Below the pieces are notes generated by a model that made no database searches, had not been told where the DNA came from, and saw only the letters and a list, made by a program, of their open reading frames with translations. Below are positions 1 to 10,206 of a DNA stretch of 64,000 bases, one piece after another; positions within the stretch are counted from its first letter, which is position 1; each line of letters opens with the position of its first letter. The translations under genes were made by a program, and so were the position numbers. Origin of the DNA: Glebionis coronaria. Its lineage: Eukaryota; Streptophyta; Magnoliopsida; Asterales; Asteraceae. The stretch covers positions 574,038,868 to 574,102,867 of the forward strand of contig CM046878.1 of the NCBI GenBank assembly GCA_025667525.1. Direction: 5' to 3'.

Positions 1-260
1 CTACTAAAACTGAATCAATATTCAACGTTTACATCTTCAAATTTTAGTCAGAGAAAGTGAGAGAGAAGAGAGATAAAGAACGGCTGCATAAAACCCTAAG
101 AATGAGAAAGGCGATGTATAAATACTCTAGCATAAATGAAGGGTTGGCAGGAATAGTCCTTGGACTCTTGCACACTTGACAAACAAGTTAAAATGCAAAA
201 AGGTTACATAAGTAACCCTATAGAGAGAAAAGTTTGTAAACATGTCCAAAGTATTCAACA
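1..260 (-). repeat. Partial 3' LTR of minus-strand copia element 0
   Basis: On the minus strand a polypurine tract (261-275, GCTTGAGGAGGGG) follows a pol stop codon and is followed at once by TGTTGAATAC, the usual start of a copia LTR. The LTR then runs left out of the window, so only its first 260 bp are seen. Its partner LTR is not in the window; the element's 5' part is lost beyond about 12610. Confidence 0.65.
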
Positions 261-275
261 CCCCTCCTCAAGCTT
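261..275 (-). other. Polypurine tract of element 0
   Basis: On the minus strand a G-rich run, GCTTGAGGAGGGG, lies between the pol stop codon and the LTR start. This is the plus-strand priming site of LTR retrotransposons. Confidence 0.6.
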
Positions 276-400
276 TTTCTCCAAACAGATTACTCATACA
301 TAACAGATGAAACAACTTATCATGCTGGTAAGAACCCAAACCTTTAGTTAAGATGTCAGCAATTTGATTTTTAGAAGTAGCAGAAAGAAGGAAAGTTTTC
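268..400 (-). pseudogene. C-terminal end of copia pol (RNase H tail), element 0
   Basis: Read on the minus strand, this piece encodes the typical end of a Ty1/copia polyprotein: ATSKNQIADILTKGLG, then a short tail ending FGEKA and a stop at 268-270. It is the missing end of the pol found at 10207-12610. There, RNase H stops being recognisable after residues SGLIKTVKV, which is where this piece should begin. The two halves are now separated by the probable organelle insert and by element A. The exact breakpoint near 400 is uncertain by a few bases because both sides have similar AAAGTTTT strings. Confidence 0.7.
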
Positions 401-502
401 TCTCTTTACGCGCGCATTCAAGCTAAAGACCCAACTACCTTGTGAGAACGGACCGTCTCTAAAGTCAAATGAGAGTGAAAAGAAGAAGTAACCTTTAAAC
501 AG
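401..502. other. Probable mitochondrial DNA insert, left part
   Basis: This sequence is unlike the copia pol to its left. It resumes at 9393 once element A and its AACAG target duplication are removed, so it was one piece with 9393-10206. It has no ORF. The organelle origin rests on the tRNA-like fragment in the right part and on general resemblance to plant mitochondrial spacer DNA. Confidence 0.4.
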
Positions 503-843
503 TGAAGGTCTACGTAATTATTAGCCTATTCTACATGATGGATTAGATGGATTAAGATGGTTGATTAATTGATATATATAAAAGAGATGAAGGAAGGAGA
601 TGAGGGATTAGAGAGAGAAAGGAGAGAAGGGAGAAAGTTAGAGAGAGAAAGTGAAAATGGAATTATGATTAAGTGAAATGAACAATCAACAACCCCTCCT
701 AACATGCTAGGAGGGGATATATATAGCCCACCCTACATGTGGGCTATATGGACTATACATAAAGTAAATGGATCACGAGCCCATTACATAATTATCGTTG
801 GAGCGACCGATCCTTCATAAATACGTAAAACGTATTTCCAACA
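503..843 (-). repeat. 3' LTR of element A
   Basis: This is the left copy of the LTR, starting TGAAGGTCTAC and ending TTTCCAACA on the plus strand. It contains two perfect or near-perfect inverted repeats: CCCCTCCT...AGGAGGGG and AGCCCAC...GTGGGCT. It matches 9050-9392 apart from about 20 differences and small indels. Confidence 0.92.
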
Positions 844-857
844 ATCTCCCCCTAAGG
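844..857 (-). other. Polypurine tract of element A
   Basis: The minus strand reads TTAGGGGGAGAT directly before the LTR start TGTTGGAAAT, as in many plant copia elements. The same string lies at 13974-13987 in element B. Confidence 0.75.
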
Positions 858-3457
858 GAGGTCGCTCCAAGAAACAAAGTTCTAAATAGTCTATAACTCG
901 TGATCTATGCTAACTAAGATGTGACCGAGACTTTATTGGGAAAAACGTATTTCCAACAATCTCCCCCTAAGGGAGGTCACATCTTTTTACAAAATCTTAA
1001 ACCTAGCATCTATGCTTGAGTCTTCGATCTTGTTCTTGTGAATATGCTTGATGTGATCTTTGACTTTAGTCTTGAGTATGTTTCCTTGCCTTGACCTTGT
1101 GCATTCGTCACTTGTGACATTCGCCTCTTCGTGACTTCATGTTCCACATACTTATACTTTTAAATTTTTGAAAGCTTCAGAGTTTGATACAGCGGAAGAC
1201 TTGACCTTCAGGCTTTCTTGAATTTGTTGAAGTACTAATTGTATGTAGTATAAGCATGTGGTGACGACTTCTTCTGGATTGTACACCGCAATGCCACCTT
1301 CTTGTTACGCTGAATAAGACAGTTAGCAACAAACAATATACACGGATGAAATGGCCTTGAACATTTCATTCTAATTCGGTAGCATTTTACCTCCGGTCGG
1401 TGAAGACCGTTGGACGATATTAAATATCGTACTTGTGGCAGGTAGTTTCAATAAAGAACCTCCTTGACAAGATTTCGCGGGTAAACCCGTTCTCTTTACT
1501 CGACCGTCCAAAGCTGACTGCGAACGTAAAGAGTGAATCATTAGGATAATATTATCCGCATGATTTGAAGCCGTCATTTCATGTTCCTGGAACAAGTGAA
1601 GTTCAAGTAAGAACCGCACCATCGTTGCTTTCCAGTTGTCACTAGCTTGATTCATATAGAATCTTGCAAGTTACCTACCAAGTGCTGTTTGATGTTAACA
1701 CTAGAAGGATTTCCACTCGTCACTGTGATCAATAAAGAGTCACTCTGAGTGTTCTAGAAAGATCATATGATAATGCGTAGAGGCCTGGAACGTGTTTAAA
1801 TTCATTTAAGAATTAAACCACTGTTGCTTTCCAGTTATCACAAGTTTGATTCCTAAAGAATCGCACAAGTCACCTACCATGAGCTTTTTGATATTCGCTC
1901 AAGAAGGATTTCCATCTTCATTGTAAATACTTTCGTATTACTCGGATGTTCAGGCAAGATCATGAAGATTTTGCGTAGGACTCTTGAGATCTTTCTTACT
2001 TTTCACAGTGTGTGAAGAAGCAAGGAAATATGAAAGTGTGTCCTAATGAGATATTTGATGATCTCAAATGGCTCTAGACTCAATCGTGCATTTTGGATTT
2101 TTAGTGATCGGAGGCTGGAGAGGAGTGCCACCGTTTCAATACCAATTTATTCGGAGTGAATAAATCAATAGATAATGTGTTGTCTCCGTGTGAATAAAAC
2201 AAATATCTTTTGAGAGATATCTGAGTTAGCTGGGATGGGTTGTGCATTGCATCACTGGGTCCATGATGTCTATCTTCAATATCAAGAATCATTAAACAAT
2301 GATCTTAATAGCATATGTATTGACCCAGTTTCTGCCTAAGTTGTAAAGAGGGCTTCTTTCTTTACACCCTTTATCTTTACAATTCTTTTTCATTCTTCAA
2401 CCCCTTCAATGCTTACCAATACGTCATAACTAGCACCTTGTTGTGATTGTTCCAGTGCTAGCTTAAGTACTTGGTCGGCATTCAGCTACGTTCACAATCT
2501 TTCTCCATCTTTCCTAAGGACTACTATTTCTAGCTATGGAATGTCCTTGGGAAGATTCCTCCGGTTCTAGAGGAATCATTGGACTTTAACCTATCCTACC
2601 ATCCTTATGTCACCACAATCTTCATCATCGTGAATAGAGATGTTTTGGGTAAGTGTATGTCACCATGAAATCCATTTTGAAGTGCAAATCCATTTTGCTC
2701 CCCCTTAACATATGTCACGACATCCGAAAACATTTTGCACATGTCGGGATGAGCTATCACGTTAAGTCAAACCATTTATGATTGATCATATCCCATATTA
2801 AATCACATTTTCTCCCCCATATTAAAAATATTAACCCAATCGATGTTTTTAATATCAATTGATTTAATAGCATTTTAAGAAAATTTGGGAAGAAAAATGC
2901 AAGTCCAATTATCTTCATGAATTACACAAGCTTCCCCTCAAATTAATGAGGGTGTGCTGAAACGTAAATTAAATACCTTTTAAACACAAGTGTAAGGTAT
3001 TTAACACGTGCAAAGATCATATATGATAATGAATTCACAATATTAGCAATTTACGATGTAGAACCTGAATGATGGAGAACATCATATGAAAGATTCACAT
3101 GGTTCTAGTTCACGAATGTTGGTCACCTCGTCACGTCCCCGAGAAAATTAATTCCCGTTGTTGAGTCAAAGCTTTCCGGTGAAATGCTTGACTTGATTAT
3201 GAAAAGCGGGTTGCTATCTGAAATAATAGCAAACCATTTTGAGCATGTTTTAAAAGTTTGAACTTCTGCTCGAACTTTATTTACAACCCCGTGTCATTAT
3301 TGAATGACATTTCTAGTATCGTAAATATTATCGATTCCAGAAGACATGCTCTTTTTATCAAAACATTTTTGAACACACAATTTTGAAAGATTTAGAAAAA
3401 ACCTTTTGAGAAAATTCTCGAAAAATTGTGTTCAAAGTTTTGAAAAAATAATTACTT
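858..3457 (-). other. Non-coding 3' internal region of element A
   Basis: About 2.6 kb without a believable ORF. Positions from about 860 to 3200 are clearly homologous to 13988-16537 in element B, with scattered substitutions and small indels, so the region is a real, inherited part of the family. It contains an internal near-duplication: the blocks around 1610-1700 and 1800-1890 both read as cassettes with TTGCTTTCCAGTT, then TCACAAG or TCACTAG, then TTGATTC. I recognise no function. Confidence 0.7.
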
Positions 3458-4160
3458 GAGCTTAAGATGTTGAATATCTTAAAAGCGAGCTCAAGTCCGA
3501 GAAGTTGTGAACTTCCCGTTGTTAAGGATAAGTTACCATCGGCGATAAACTTTCCTTTTATCTGAAGGACGAGTCCTAAGCTGACATTTACTTAGAATTC
3601 GTGTTCATGAGCTTGAAAACTTTGACTGTTTTAACGGAAAGCTCATGACCGAGAAGGGTTAATTTCTCGTTACGAGGAAAAGTTCTCTTATTTAAAAGAT
3701 ACACTTTCCTTTCTGAGCTTAAAACTTCGAATGTTTTAATACAAGCTCATGACCGAGAAAGGTGAATTTCTCGTTAAGAGGATAAGTTATATATAAAAGA
3801 TAATTTTTCCTTTATTTTAAGTTCGAGTTAAAGTCTGACATTTAACTGTAAGTCATTGTGCATGAGCTTAAAAACTTCGAATGTTTTTAATATTAGCTCA
3901 TGCCCGAGAAAAATTAATTTCTCGTTGTAAGGATAAGTTTATCATCGGCGATAAACTTTCCTGCCTTTGAAGAACGGGTTACAGACTGTCATTTATCTAT
4001 AAGCCTTAATGCATGAGCTTAAAACTTGGAATGATTTTGATATAAGCTCATGCTCAAGAAAAATGAATTTCTCGTTTTTAGGATAAGTTTATCATCGGCG
4101 ATAAACTTTCCTTTCTTTGACGATCGAGTTATAGTCTGTGATGTGACTATAAGTCCTTGT
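3458..4160 (-). repeat. Tandem array of about five hairpin-bearing units (~105-150 bp)
   Basis: Degenerate units begin near 3464, 3609, 3714, 3863 and 4013. A typical unit contains three inverted repeats: CATGAGCTT...AGCTCATG (with AAAAC...GTTTT inside it), CGAGAAA...TTTCTCG, and GATAAGTTTATC...GATAAACTTTCC. The array ends right beside the stop codon of the gag-like ORF at 4166, so it forms the start of the 3' untranslated region of the element transcript. Confidence 0.75.
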
Positions 4161-4165
4161 AAGCT

Positions 4166-6348
4166 TTAACCATGAATCCCCTGAGATACTAGTTTCTCTG
4201 ATATCTGCTTCTTCAGCAACCAAACTCTAAGAGTGTCCTTAGTTGAACGGTATACAATGATTGGACCGCTTCGTTCTTTTGGAACATCAACTTTGGTACC
4301 TGCATTCTCATTAGGAGTTTGTATACTTTTGCATGGGTTAGAGATATCTATTTTAGAAGCACGTGGGGGTTTTTCCTTTCTTGTGTCAGAGGTGGCCTGA
4401 GGGGATGATTCACTTGTCTTAGTTGGCAAACGTTTCCTTTTATAGAAAACCTTAAGTTCTGGCTTAAATGATGTAACATCCTTTGCAATTTCCTCCCTAG
4501 TAGTCTTAGTAAAATCGGAGACTATCCTAGTTAAAGGGCACTCGTTTCCTACAAGAGTGAAAGTTCTACCAGTGGGGCGCCACATTTTACCAATGGGTTT
4601 GATTTTAACGACCCACTGGGATTTAAGTCTAGCACGGGAGTTCACCTCATTAAGCAATTTTTTGATACAAGAATCATGATTTGCCGTAAAGACACATTTT
4701 CTACATGTTTTACAAGTAGAATATTTAATGTCCGAGTAATTCCTAGATGATTGAACGATACTCCTAGGAGACGTCATGCTACGGTTAGCAGTGTTGGGTA
4801 ATCTAGAAGGCATCTGACTAGGTTGGACATTGCTATCTCTTACATGTGTCTTTTGAATAGCTTCCCTTTGACCAAAATCATGGCGCACATCAGTTGAACT
4901 AGTTCTAGATGTGTTCATTGAACTATTCTTAGAGAAACTAGGGGCAATCATGTGATGAGGTCTTGCTAAAACTGATTTAGTCACATTAGGCCTAGTTGGT
5001 GGAGTGACTGGTCTGGGAAAGTGAACCAAATCAACTTGGGAGGCAAACCGCGGTCTCGAGGATTGTGATCGCTCGGATCTAAATGCAGTAGGTTGTCTAA
5101 CAATCGGTTGTCTGACGAACTGATTTGTAGGCGGTTTCCCCAAGATTGTTGGTTTTTCAAGCTTAGTGTCCACACTAGGTCCTCTAGTTTTCCTTAACTC
5201 GTTTTTCAAAGCAGCTATAGCAAAAACCTTTTCCTGTACTTGGGCCTTTAAAGTCTCATTCTCTTTGAGCAAGTTATCTTGGGATGCCAACTTAGATTCA
5301 AGCAGTTGAATTTGTTTCAAAAGATTATCCTTTTCAGCTTTAGAATCTAGAACAGTTTGATCCAATTTTCTTTCAAGAACAACGTTTGACTTTTCTAGTT
5401 TTTCAAAGTATGTTTCAAATTTGTCCGTTTTCTTAGAAAATTCTAGTTTGGCATCCTCAAGATCTTTTGATTGTTGAGCTACGATCGTTTCGAGCTCTTT
5501 AATCTTGGAATCAGAATCAGTTAACGAAGCAGTTATAATACAATTATCATGATGTACTATAGCATTCTAAACAATCTATCCCCCATTATGACTTACATCG
5601 GATGAATCAGAAGTGGTATTGCTATCACTCGTTTCCATCCCATGTTTGTCATAATTAGGTTCAGAATTCTCAATATGCGGCATATCATCAGCATATACAT
5701 CATAAACAACATACATTGTACCATGTTTGCAGGCTCTGCGTCATAAATGGGTAAGGTGTCATCAAGAGAAATCTCGTGAACATTCCCTGACGTGCCACTG
5801 GCATCATGTTGTCCTCCTGATTCTGTGCCCTTGGCATTGATAGGCTCCAAGTTTTCAACCGTATGACCAGTTTCCTCTTGCATCGAAGAGTCTTGCACTC
5901 CATTATCATACCCTTGCTGAAGTCAAGATCTTTCATAAATCGAAGACGAGACCGATGTCATGAGTTTCAAAATTGTATCACGGAAAACTCGAAGCTCGGT
6001 ATGTGTATCTCGAAGAAACGATTGGCAAATCACTGAATTTTTAGACTTGATGATATTGAATTGGAGGAAAGGCGTGAGGTGTGTCACAAGAGCCTTGTAT
6101 GCAAGTGCCGATGTAGAGTGATTAAAGTCTTCTTTTTGAAGTTGATCAGCTAGTTGGTTTAAGTTGAGGAACATCGATTCCATGAATATATGACGATCTT
6201 GACCAAAGATTGTCACAAATTCGCTCCCTCCTTGAATTCGTGAAAGAGTAACTAGATGATATTGAAGCATTTGAAATGAATTTATACCACTTTCTCTAGC
6301 TTTGTCGTGCATTCGATGCAAGTCTCCCTCTTTAAGTGTCGAGTCCAT
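4166..6348 (-). pseudogene. Broken gag-like protein of element A
   Basis: Three open pieces on the minus strand make one degraded protein. The first (6348-5923) has a gag-like helical stretch with the string MFLNLNQLADQLQ. The second (about 5936-5593) is acidic and includes DDTLPIYDAEP. The third (about 5566-4166) has a long coiled coil (ELETIVAQQSK onward, then leucine-rich KQIQLLESKLASQD), a basic segment with RFASQVD, a Cys-rich motif CKTCRKCVF...NHDSC, and an Arg/Lys-rich C-terminus. From memory the order and several strings match gag-like proteins of Asteraceae copia repeats. Breaks are a frameshift near 5925-5935, a stop near 5567, and a disrupted join near 5580-5600. No pol follows it. 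Confidence 0.65.
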
Positions 6349-6839
6349 TGAAAATCGAGGAAAAATGATGTGGATGTTGTAGTTTTCAGGATTTTACAAT
6401 TCGATTCGGCTCAAAAGATGTTGTCGGCTCAAACGATTATGAATTAAACCCGATCAAAAATCCCGTCACGTTGACTCGTCACTTTGTCGTCAAATCCGGC
6501 CACAAAAACGTTTAACCCGTCAAATATTTTTATTTTTATTTTTATTTTTTTTTTTTCACGTTAATACTTTTAAAAATACCCGCCTCAACACGATTTGCCA
6601 AAAATTAGAAAAATTAACTTAATTAAAAAAATAAAAGGAAAAATAACTTTAAAATATGAAAATATATAAAAAATTAAAAAAAATTAAGTTAACTTAAAAA
6701 AAAAATTACTTAACTAACATTGACAAAAAAACAAAAATAAATTTAATATAAAAATAGAAAATGTTACTTAAAGTTTAAAAAACTTACTCAACCAAAAAAT
6801 GAAAAAGGAAATAAAATAAGAAGAGAAGAAAATGTAGCA
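6349..6839 (-). other. AT-rich leader sequence of element A
   Basis: No gene is visible. Between about 6530 and 6830 the sequence is nearly pure A/T with long A runs, consistent with untranslated leader DNA of the element upstream (in its own sense) of the gag-like ORF. Confidence 0.5.
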
Positions 6840-7425
6840 AATAAACGTGTGAAGGTGGCTTCCTAGTTTCCTCCGCCTTACACCACGTGGAGACAAGATA
6901 TGAAAAGGCCACTTGCCTTGTTTCCTCCGTCAACACAAGATAACGTCTTCTTGTTTGATTAAATCACACACACCAAAAATAAACTCTACTCTCCTCCGTC
7001 AATGTCTCTCTCTCTCTTCAAAGTTGCTTCGTCTCAAAACCAATCTCATCTCATCTCAAACACTAAACCTAATAAACAGAGATCCACTCACCTTGTTTCA
7101 CCACTCACCGCCGTCTTCTTCATTCAAATACCACCTCAAATCCTCCCTCAAATCATTCGCTGAATCACACAAACTGAATCGCTACCAGTCTCAATCCTAT
7201 ATCTGCCAATTAATCTTATCTCAATCTATCTAAAGATCATCAGCATAAAAAAAACAACAAATCCCAGCCATGAAACCAATTAATCAACAATGATCAATGA
7301 ATTTCGTGAACAATTTGTTTCACCACAAGAACAAGATTGTCGACAAGATCTTTAATAAGATCTCGGGTAGGTTAATTATGTTTATTTGTTGAGTCCCTCT
7401 CTCTTCTGTAGCGTCATTCTGTCGA
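6840..7425 (+). other. Possible captured host promoter/5' UTR fragment inside element A
   Basis: On the plus strand, antisense to element A, this stretch looks unlike the rest of the element. It holds a CT-rich run (CAATGTCTCTCTCTCTC near 7000), an ATG opening a short Ser-rich reading frame, and later GGTAGGTTAATTATG near 7364, which resembles a 5' splice site. These are features of a plant gene's first exon with a transit-peptide-like start. No known protein is recognisable, so this may be chance composition. I offer it only as a candidate. Confidence 0.25.
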
Positions 7426-7429
7426 ATGT

Positions 7430-8135
7430 CTTGTCAATTGTTATGTGTGCGAGCCGTGACGTGGGTCTGGGTCGGTTGTGTTGTGAGGATATGTGAGTCG
7501 AGAGTTGAGATTCAGGGTCGAGAGTTGTTTGATGTCAGTCGAATCAAGATGGTTAATCTAAGTCAAGGAGGCGAGTGGTTGTTGCTTGAGTCGAGAGTGT
7601 TGTTAGAATGAGGGAGTTTGGATTCACAAGTCTAGGTGTTGATTTGTGTTGAGGGTCTTGTGAGGTGAGAGATGTGGGGGTGAGAGGGTCTGTAAAAAAT
7701 GAGTCGAGTTTTTCGAGAGTTTGTGGGAGGGTCTTGGGTCGAGAGGGTGCGAGAGTGAGGGTTTTGTAGGTGTGTGTCGAGGGAGGGGAGTGAGTCGGAG
7801 TGAGAGTTGTGTCTGAGTGTGAGACGAGGGTGTTGGGTGAGACGAGGAATGAGATGGTCGAGAGGTGAGGGTGTAACGATAGTGTTTCAATGTTGGTTTG
7901 ACCGAGAGAGGTGTTTGTGACAGTCGAGAATTGTTGTGTTGGAGTTGGTCTGTGCAGGTTGTTGGTAGAGTCGATTTAAGTGTGTTAAGTCTTGTGTGTG
8001 TCTCGGCTAGTTTTTGTTTTGTCGAGTGTGAGTTGTCAGTCGAGTGTGGGTGGGTTTTTGTTTGTGTCAGTTAAGATGTCGAGGGTATGAGTCGATATAA
8101 GAGACGACGATGACTTGCCCGTTGAGTTTGAATTG
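7430..8135 (-). repeat. G/T-rich block with dispersed GTCGAG motifs
   Basis: The block is strongly strand-asymmetric (G and T on the plus strand). It contains about fifteen copies of GTCGAG or close variants, for example at 7497, 7517, 7537, 7590 and 7703, often followed by AG. The intervening sequence is not repeated, so this is a dispersed motif and not a simple tandem repeat. It lies in the leader of element A. Confidence 0.55.
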
Positions 8136-8141
8136 ACATGC

Positions 8142-8410
8142 TTCGTTCGGAACAGTTTCGTTCGGAACTTGTTCGTTCGGAACAGTTTCGTTCGGAACTT
8201 GTTCGTTCAGAACTGTTTCGTTCGGAACAGTTTCGTTCAGAACTTGTTCGTTCGGAACAGTTTCGTTCGGAACTTGTTCGTTCGGAACAGTTTCGTTCGG
8301 AACTTGTTCGTTCGGAACTGTTTTGTTCGGAACAGTTTCGTTCGGAACTTGTTCGTTCGGAACAGTTTCGTTCGGAACTTGTTCGTTCGGAACAGTTTCG
8401 TTCGGAACTT
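8142..8410 (-). repeat. 15-bp tandem repeat array (TTCGTTCGGAAC core)
   Basis: About 18 copies of a 15-bp unit TTCGTTCGGAAC plus AGT or TTG are arranged head to tail, with single-base variants (TTCAG, TTTTG). Each unit holds GTTC...GAAC inverted half-sites. It lies in the leader of element A between primer site and gag. All six frames are open across parts of it because 15 is a multiple of three. Confidence 0.9.
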
Positions 8411-8539
8411 TGAGTGGAAGAAAACTTGATTCTGAACTACGTTGATCCGGAACAATAAGAAATGAAGAAACTGATTCGGAACTATATGAAACTGAGAGAC
8501 GATGAAGGACAACTGGACAAAAATGGTAGACAGAACTCG

Positions 8540-9029
8540 AGATCCAATGAAAATAAAATAAAAAAATTATATAAAAACTGATAATAAAAAAAATAAAAAA
8601 AAAGTTATATAAAAATAAAAAAATAAAAAATTATGGAAAACTGAATAGGAAAAACTGGATAAAACTGAAAATGGATAAACGAAAAAAAAAATAAATAAAA
8701 AAAAATACAAACTTTAAAAGAAAAAAAGAAAAGAAAATTGATAAAATTGATAAAAATTTAGAAATTGATAAAATTGATAGATTAAAAACAATAAAATAAA
8801 AAAATACAAACTTTTTATATAAATTGATGATTAAATTTGTGATTAAAAACAATAAAAAAATACAAACTTTTTATAAAAAACACAAAATTTTTATGAAAAA
8901 TATATGATCTAAAACATAAAAACACAAACTTTATATATAAAAAATACAAACTTTTTAATATAAAAGCATGATTAAATCAAAAACCCACCAAAATCAAAAA
9001 GAAATAAAAGTAAGAATAAACCAATCAAA
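8540..9029 (-). other. A-rich leader next to the primer site of element A
   Basis: No gene is visible. Long A-rich tracts recur with phrases such as AAAAATACAAACTTT. This is the first transcribed internal sequence after the primer site when read on the minus strand. Confidence 0.5.
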
Positions 9030-9047
9030 CCTTGGCTCTTGATACCA
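9030..9047 (-). other. Primer binding site of element A (tRNA-Met type)
   Basis: The minus strand reads TGGTATCAAGAGCCAAGG two bases inside the 5' LTR. It matches the common initiator tRNA-Met primer site TGGTATCAGAGC with one inserted A. Its position fixes the element's orientation as minus. Confidence 0.85.
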
Positions 9048-9049
9048 GT

Positions 9050-9392
9050 TGAAGGTCTACGAGATTATTGGCCTATTCTATATGATGTATTTGATGGATT
9101 AAGATGGTTGATTAATTGATAGATATGAAAGAGATGAAGGAAGGAGATGAGGGAGTAGAGAGAGAAAGGAGAGAAAATGGAAGAATAGAGAGAGAAAGTA
9201 AAAATGGAATAATGATTAAGTGTGAAATGGACAATCAACAACCCCTCCTAACATGCTAGGAGGGGATATATATAGCCCACCCTACATGTGGGCTATATGG
9301 ACTATACATAAAGTAAATGGATCACGAGCCCATTACATAATTATCGTTGGAGCGACTGATCCTTCATAAATACGTAAAACGTATTTCCAACA
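9050..9392 (-). repeat. 5' LTR of element A
   Basis: This is the right copy of the LTR (343 bp), TG...CA on the plus strand, followed by the target duplication AACAG at 9393-9397. It is the promoter-bearing copy for the minus-strand element. Confidence 0.92.
9263..9276 (-). promoter_or_regulatory. Likely TATA box of element A LTR
   Basis: The minus strand reads GGCTATATATATCC, inside the inverted-repeat part of the 5' LTR. The same string is kept in the left LTR (about 713-726) and in element B. Confidence 0.45.
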
Positions 9393-10206
9393 AACAGCCT
9401 TAGAAAGCCATAAAGCAACCGACTCCTTCCAGGCTTAGTGACGAAGCAGAAGGCACTCGCCTTTACTACCTTTGCGCTTTTATTTCTTACTTGCTACGCG
9501 ATCTAGCGGTTCTAAATTAAATAAAAATAGAAGGTCCATTCCTTTCATGCACGAGCACCTACCCCCTCTTTAAAGAGCTAGCAGAACAACCAATCTCTCT
9601 TATTTGGGAATTGCTTCTTTTATCTGAGACTAATGGTAAAGGCGCTTCAACTCATTCAACTCAATGGACCAGGACCAAGGTAAGGCCTTTTTCTTTTCTA
9701 TTGTAATTTATGGATTATTATATGATGATTTTGAAACTTTCCATATATAGAAAAGAAATAGGAAGAGATAGACTAGAAATGGCATATTTTATGTTAATGA
9801 CACCAAAAGGATATTAAATGAGTGGAATTGAAGTCTACAATAAACAAGTGGGAGAGGCAGGATTCGAACCTACGTAGAAAAAGCTACTTTCTAAAAGAAT
9901 CTCTTAAATGAAGTACGGTACTAGCAAGTCTCGAAGTCGCAGGGGAACCTATGTAACTATAGTTCTTTATGGGCTGGGAAAATCTCCTAAATTACAAGAG
10001 AGGAAGATAGAGTAAGCATCGATTGGGAAGGAAGGAACATTTTTTGATGAAAATCAAATAAATGAGATCAGGGTCGACCTTTTTAACGAAAGAAAAAGAA
10101 GGATAAAGCAAATTTTCCTCAGATATTCTGTCTTTTTACAACCTCTAAATGGTACCCCACATGGAGCCTCTTTAAAAGAAGGTTTTAAAGCTCTTATTTA
10201 GTAGAT
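9393..10206. other. Probable mitochondrial DNA insert (NUMT), right part
   Basis: There is no ORF, and composition and vocabulary differ from the flanking retrotransposons. The tRNA-Tyr-like 3' half at 9849-9880 and the general look of the spacer (for example TTGCTACGCGATCTAGCGG) suggest plant mitochondrial DNA. With 401-502 it forms a ~0.9 kb insert that splits the RNase H end of copia element 0. An alignment to plant mitochondrial genomes would settle it. Confidence 0.45.
9849..9880 (-). tRNA. 3' half of a mitochondrial-type tRNA-Tyr gene (fragment)
   Basis: Read on the minus strand, the fragment has TTTCTACGTAGG, the T-arm core GGTTCGAATCC, then TGCCTCTCCCA, which is the discriminator-side acceptor strand. 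As I recall it, this fits the 3' half of plant mitochondrial trnY(GUA). The D arm and anticodon arm are absent: upstream of TTTCTACG the sequence diverges. It cannot make a tRNA. Confidence 0.5.

Larger units (their letters stand above)
503..9392 (-). mobile_element. Element A: complete non-autonomous copia-type LTR element
   Basis: Two LTRs of 341 and 343 bp, both with TG...CA ends, bound the element, and AACAG is duplicated at 498-502 and 9393-9397. The primer site lies beside the right LTR and the polypurine tract beside the left one, so the element reads right to left. Inside are a long untranslated leader with repeat arrays, a broken gag-like ORF and about 3.3 kb of non-coding 3' sequence. 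No protease, integrase or reverse transcriptase is present, so it must have moved with proteins from elsewhere. The LTRs differ at roughly 5% of sites by eye, so the insertion is older than that of E. Confidence 0.9.

Noticed and set aside
6913..7233. Plus-strand protein of 106 residues in element A
   Set aside because: No recognisable domain, skewed composition, antisense to the element; treated only as part of a possible captured fragment.
8115..8429. Open frame encoding [10 protein letters not shown] repeats
   Set aside because: It is the translation of the 15-bp tandem array; parallel open frames exist in other frames and on the other strand for the same reason.
9849..9880. Functional nuclear tRNA gene
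   Set aside because: Only the T arm and 3' acceptor strand are present; no anticodon arm.
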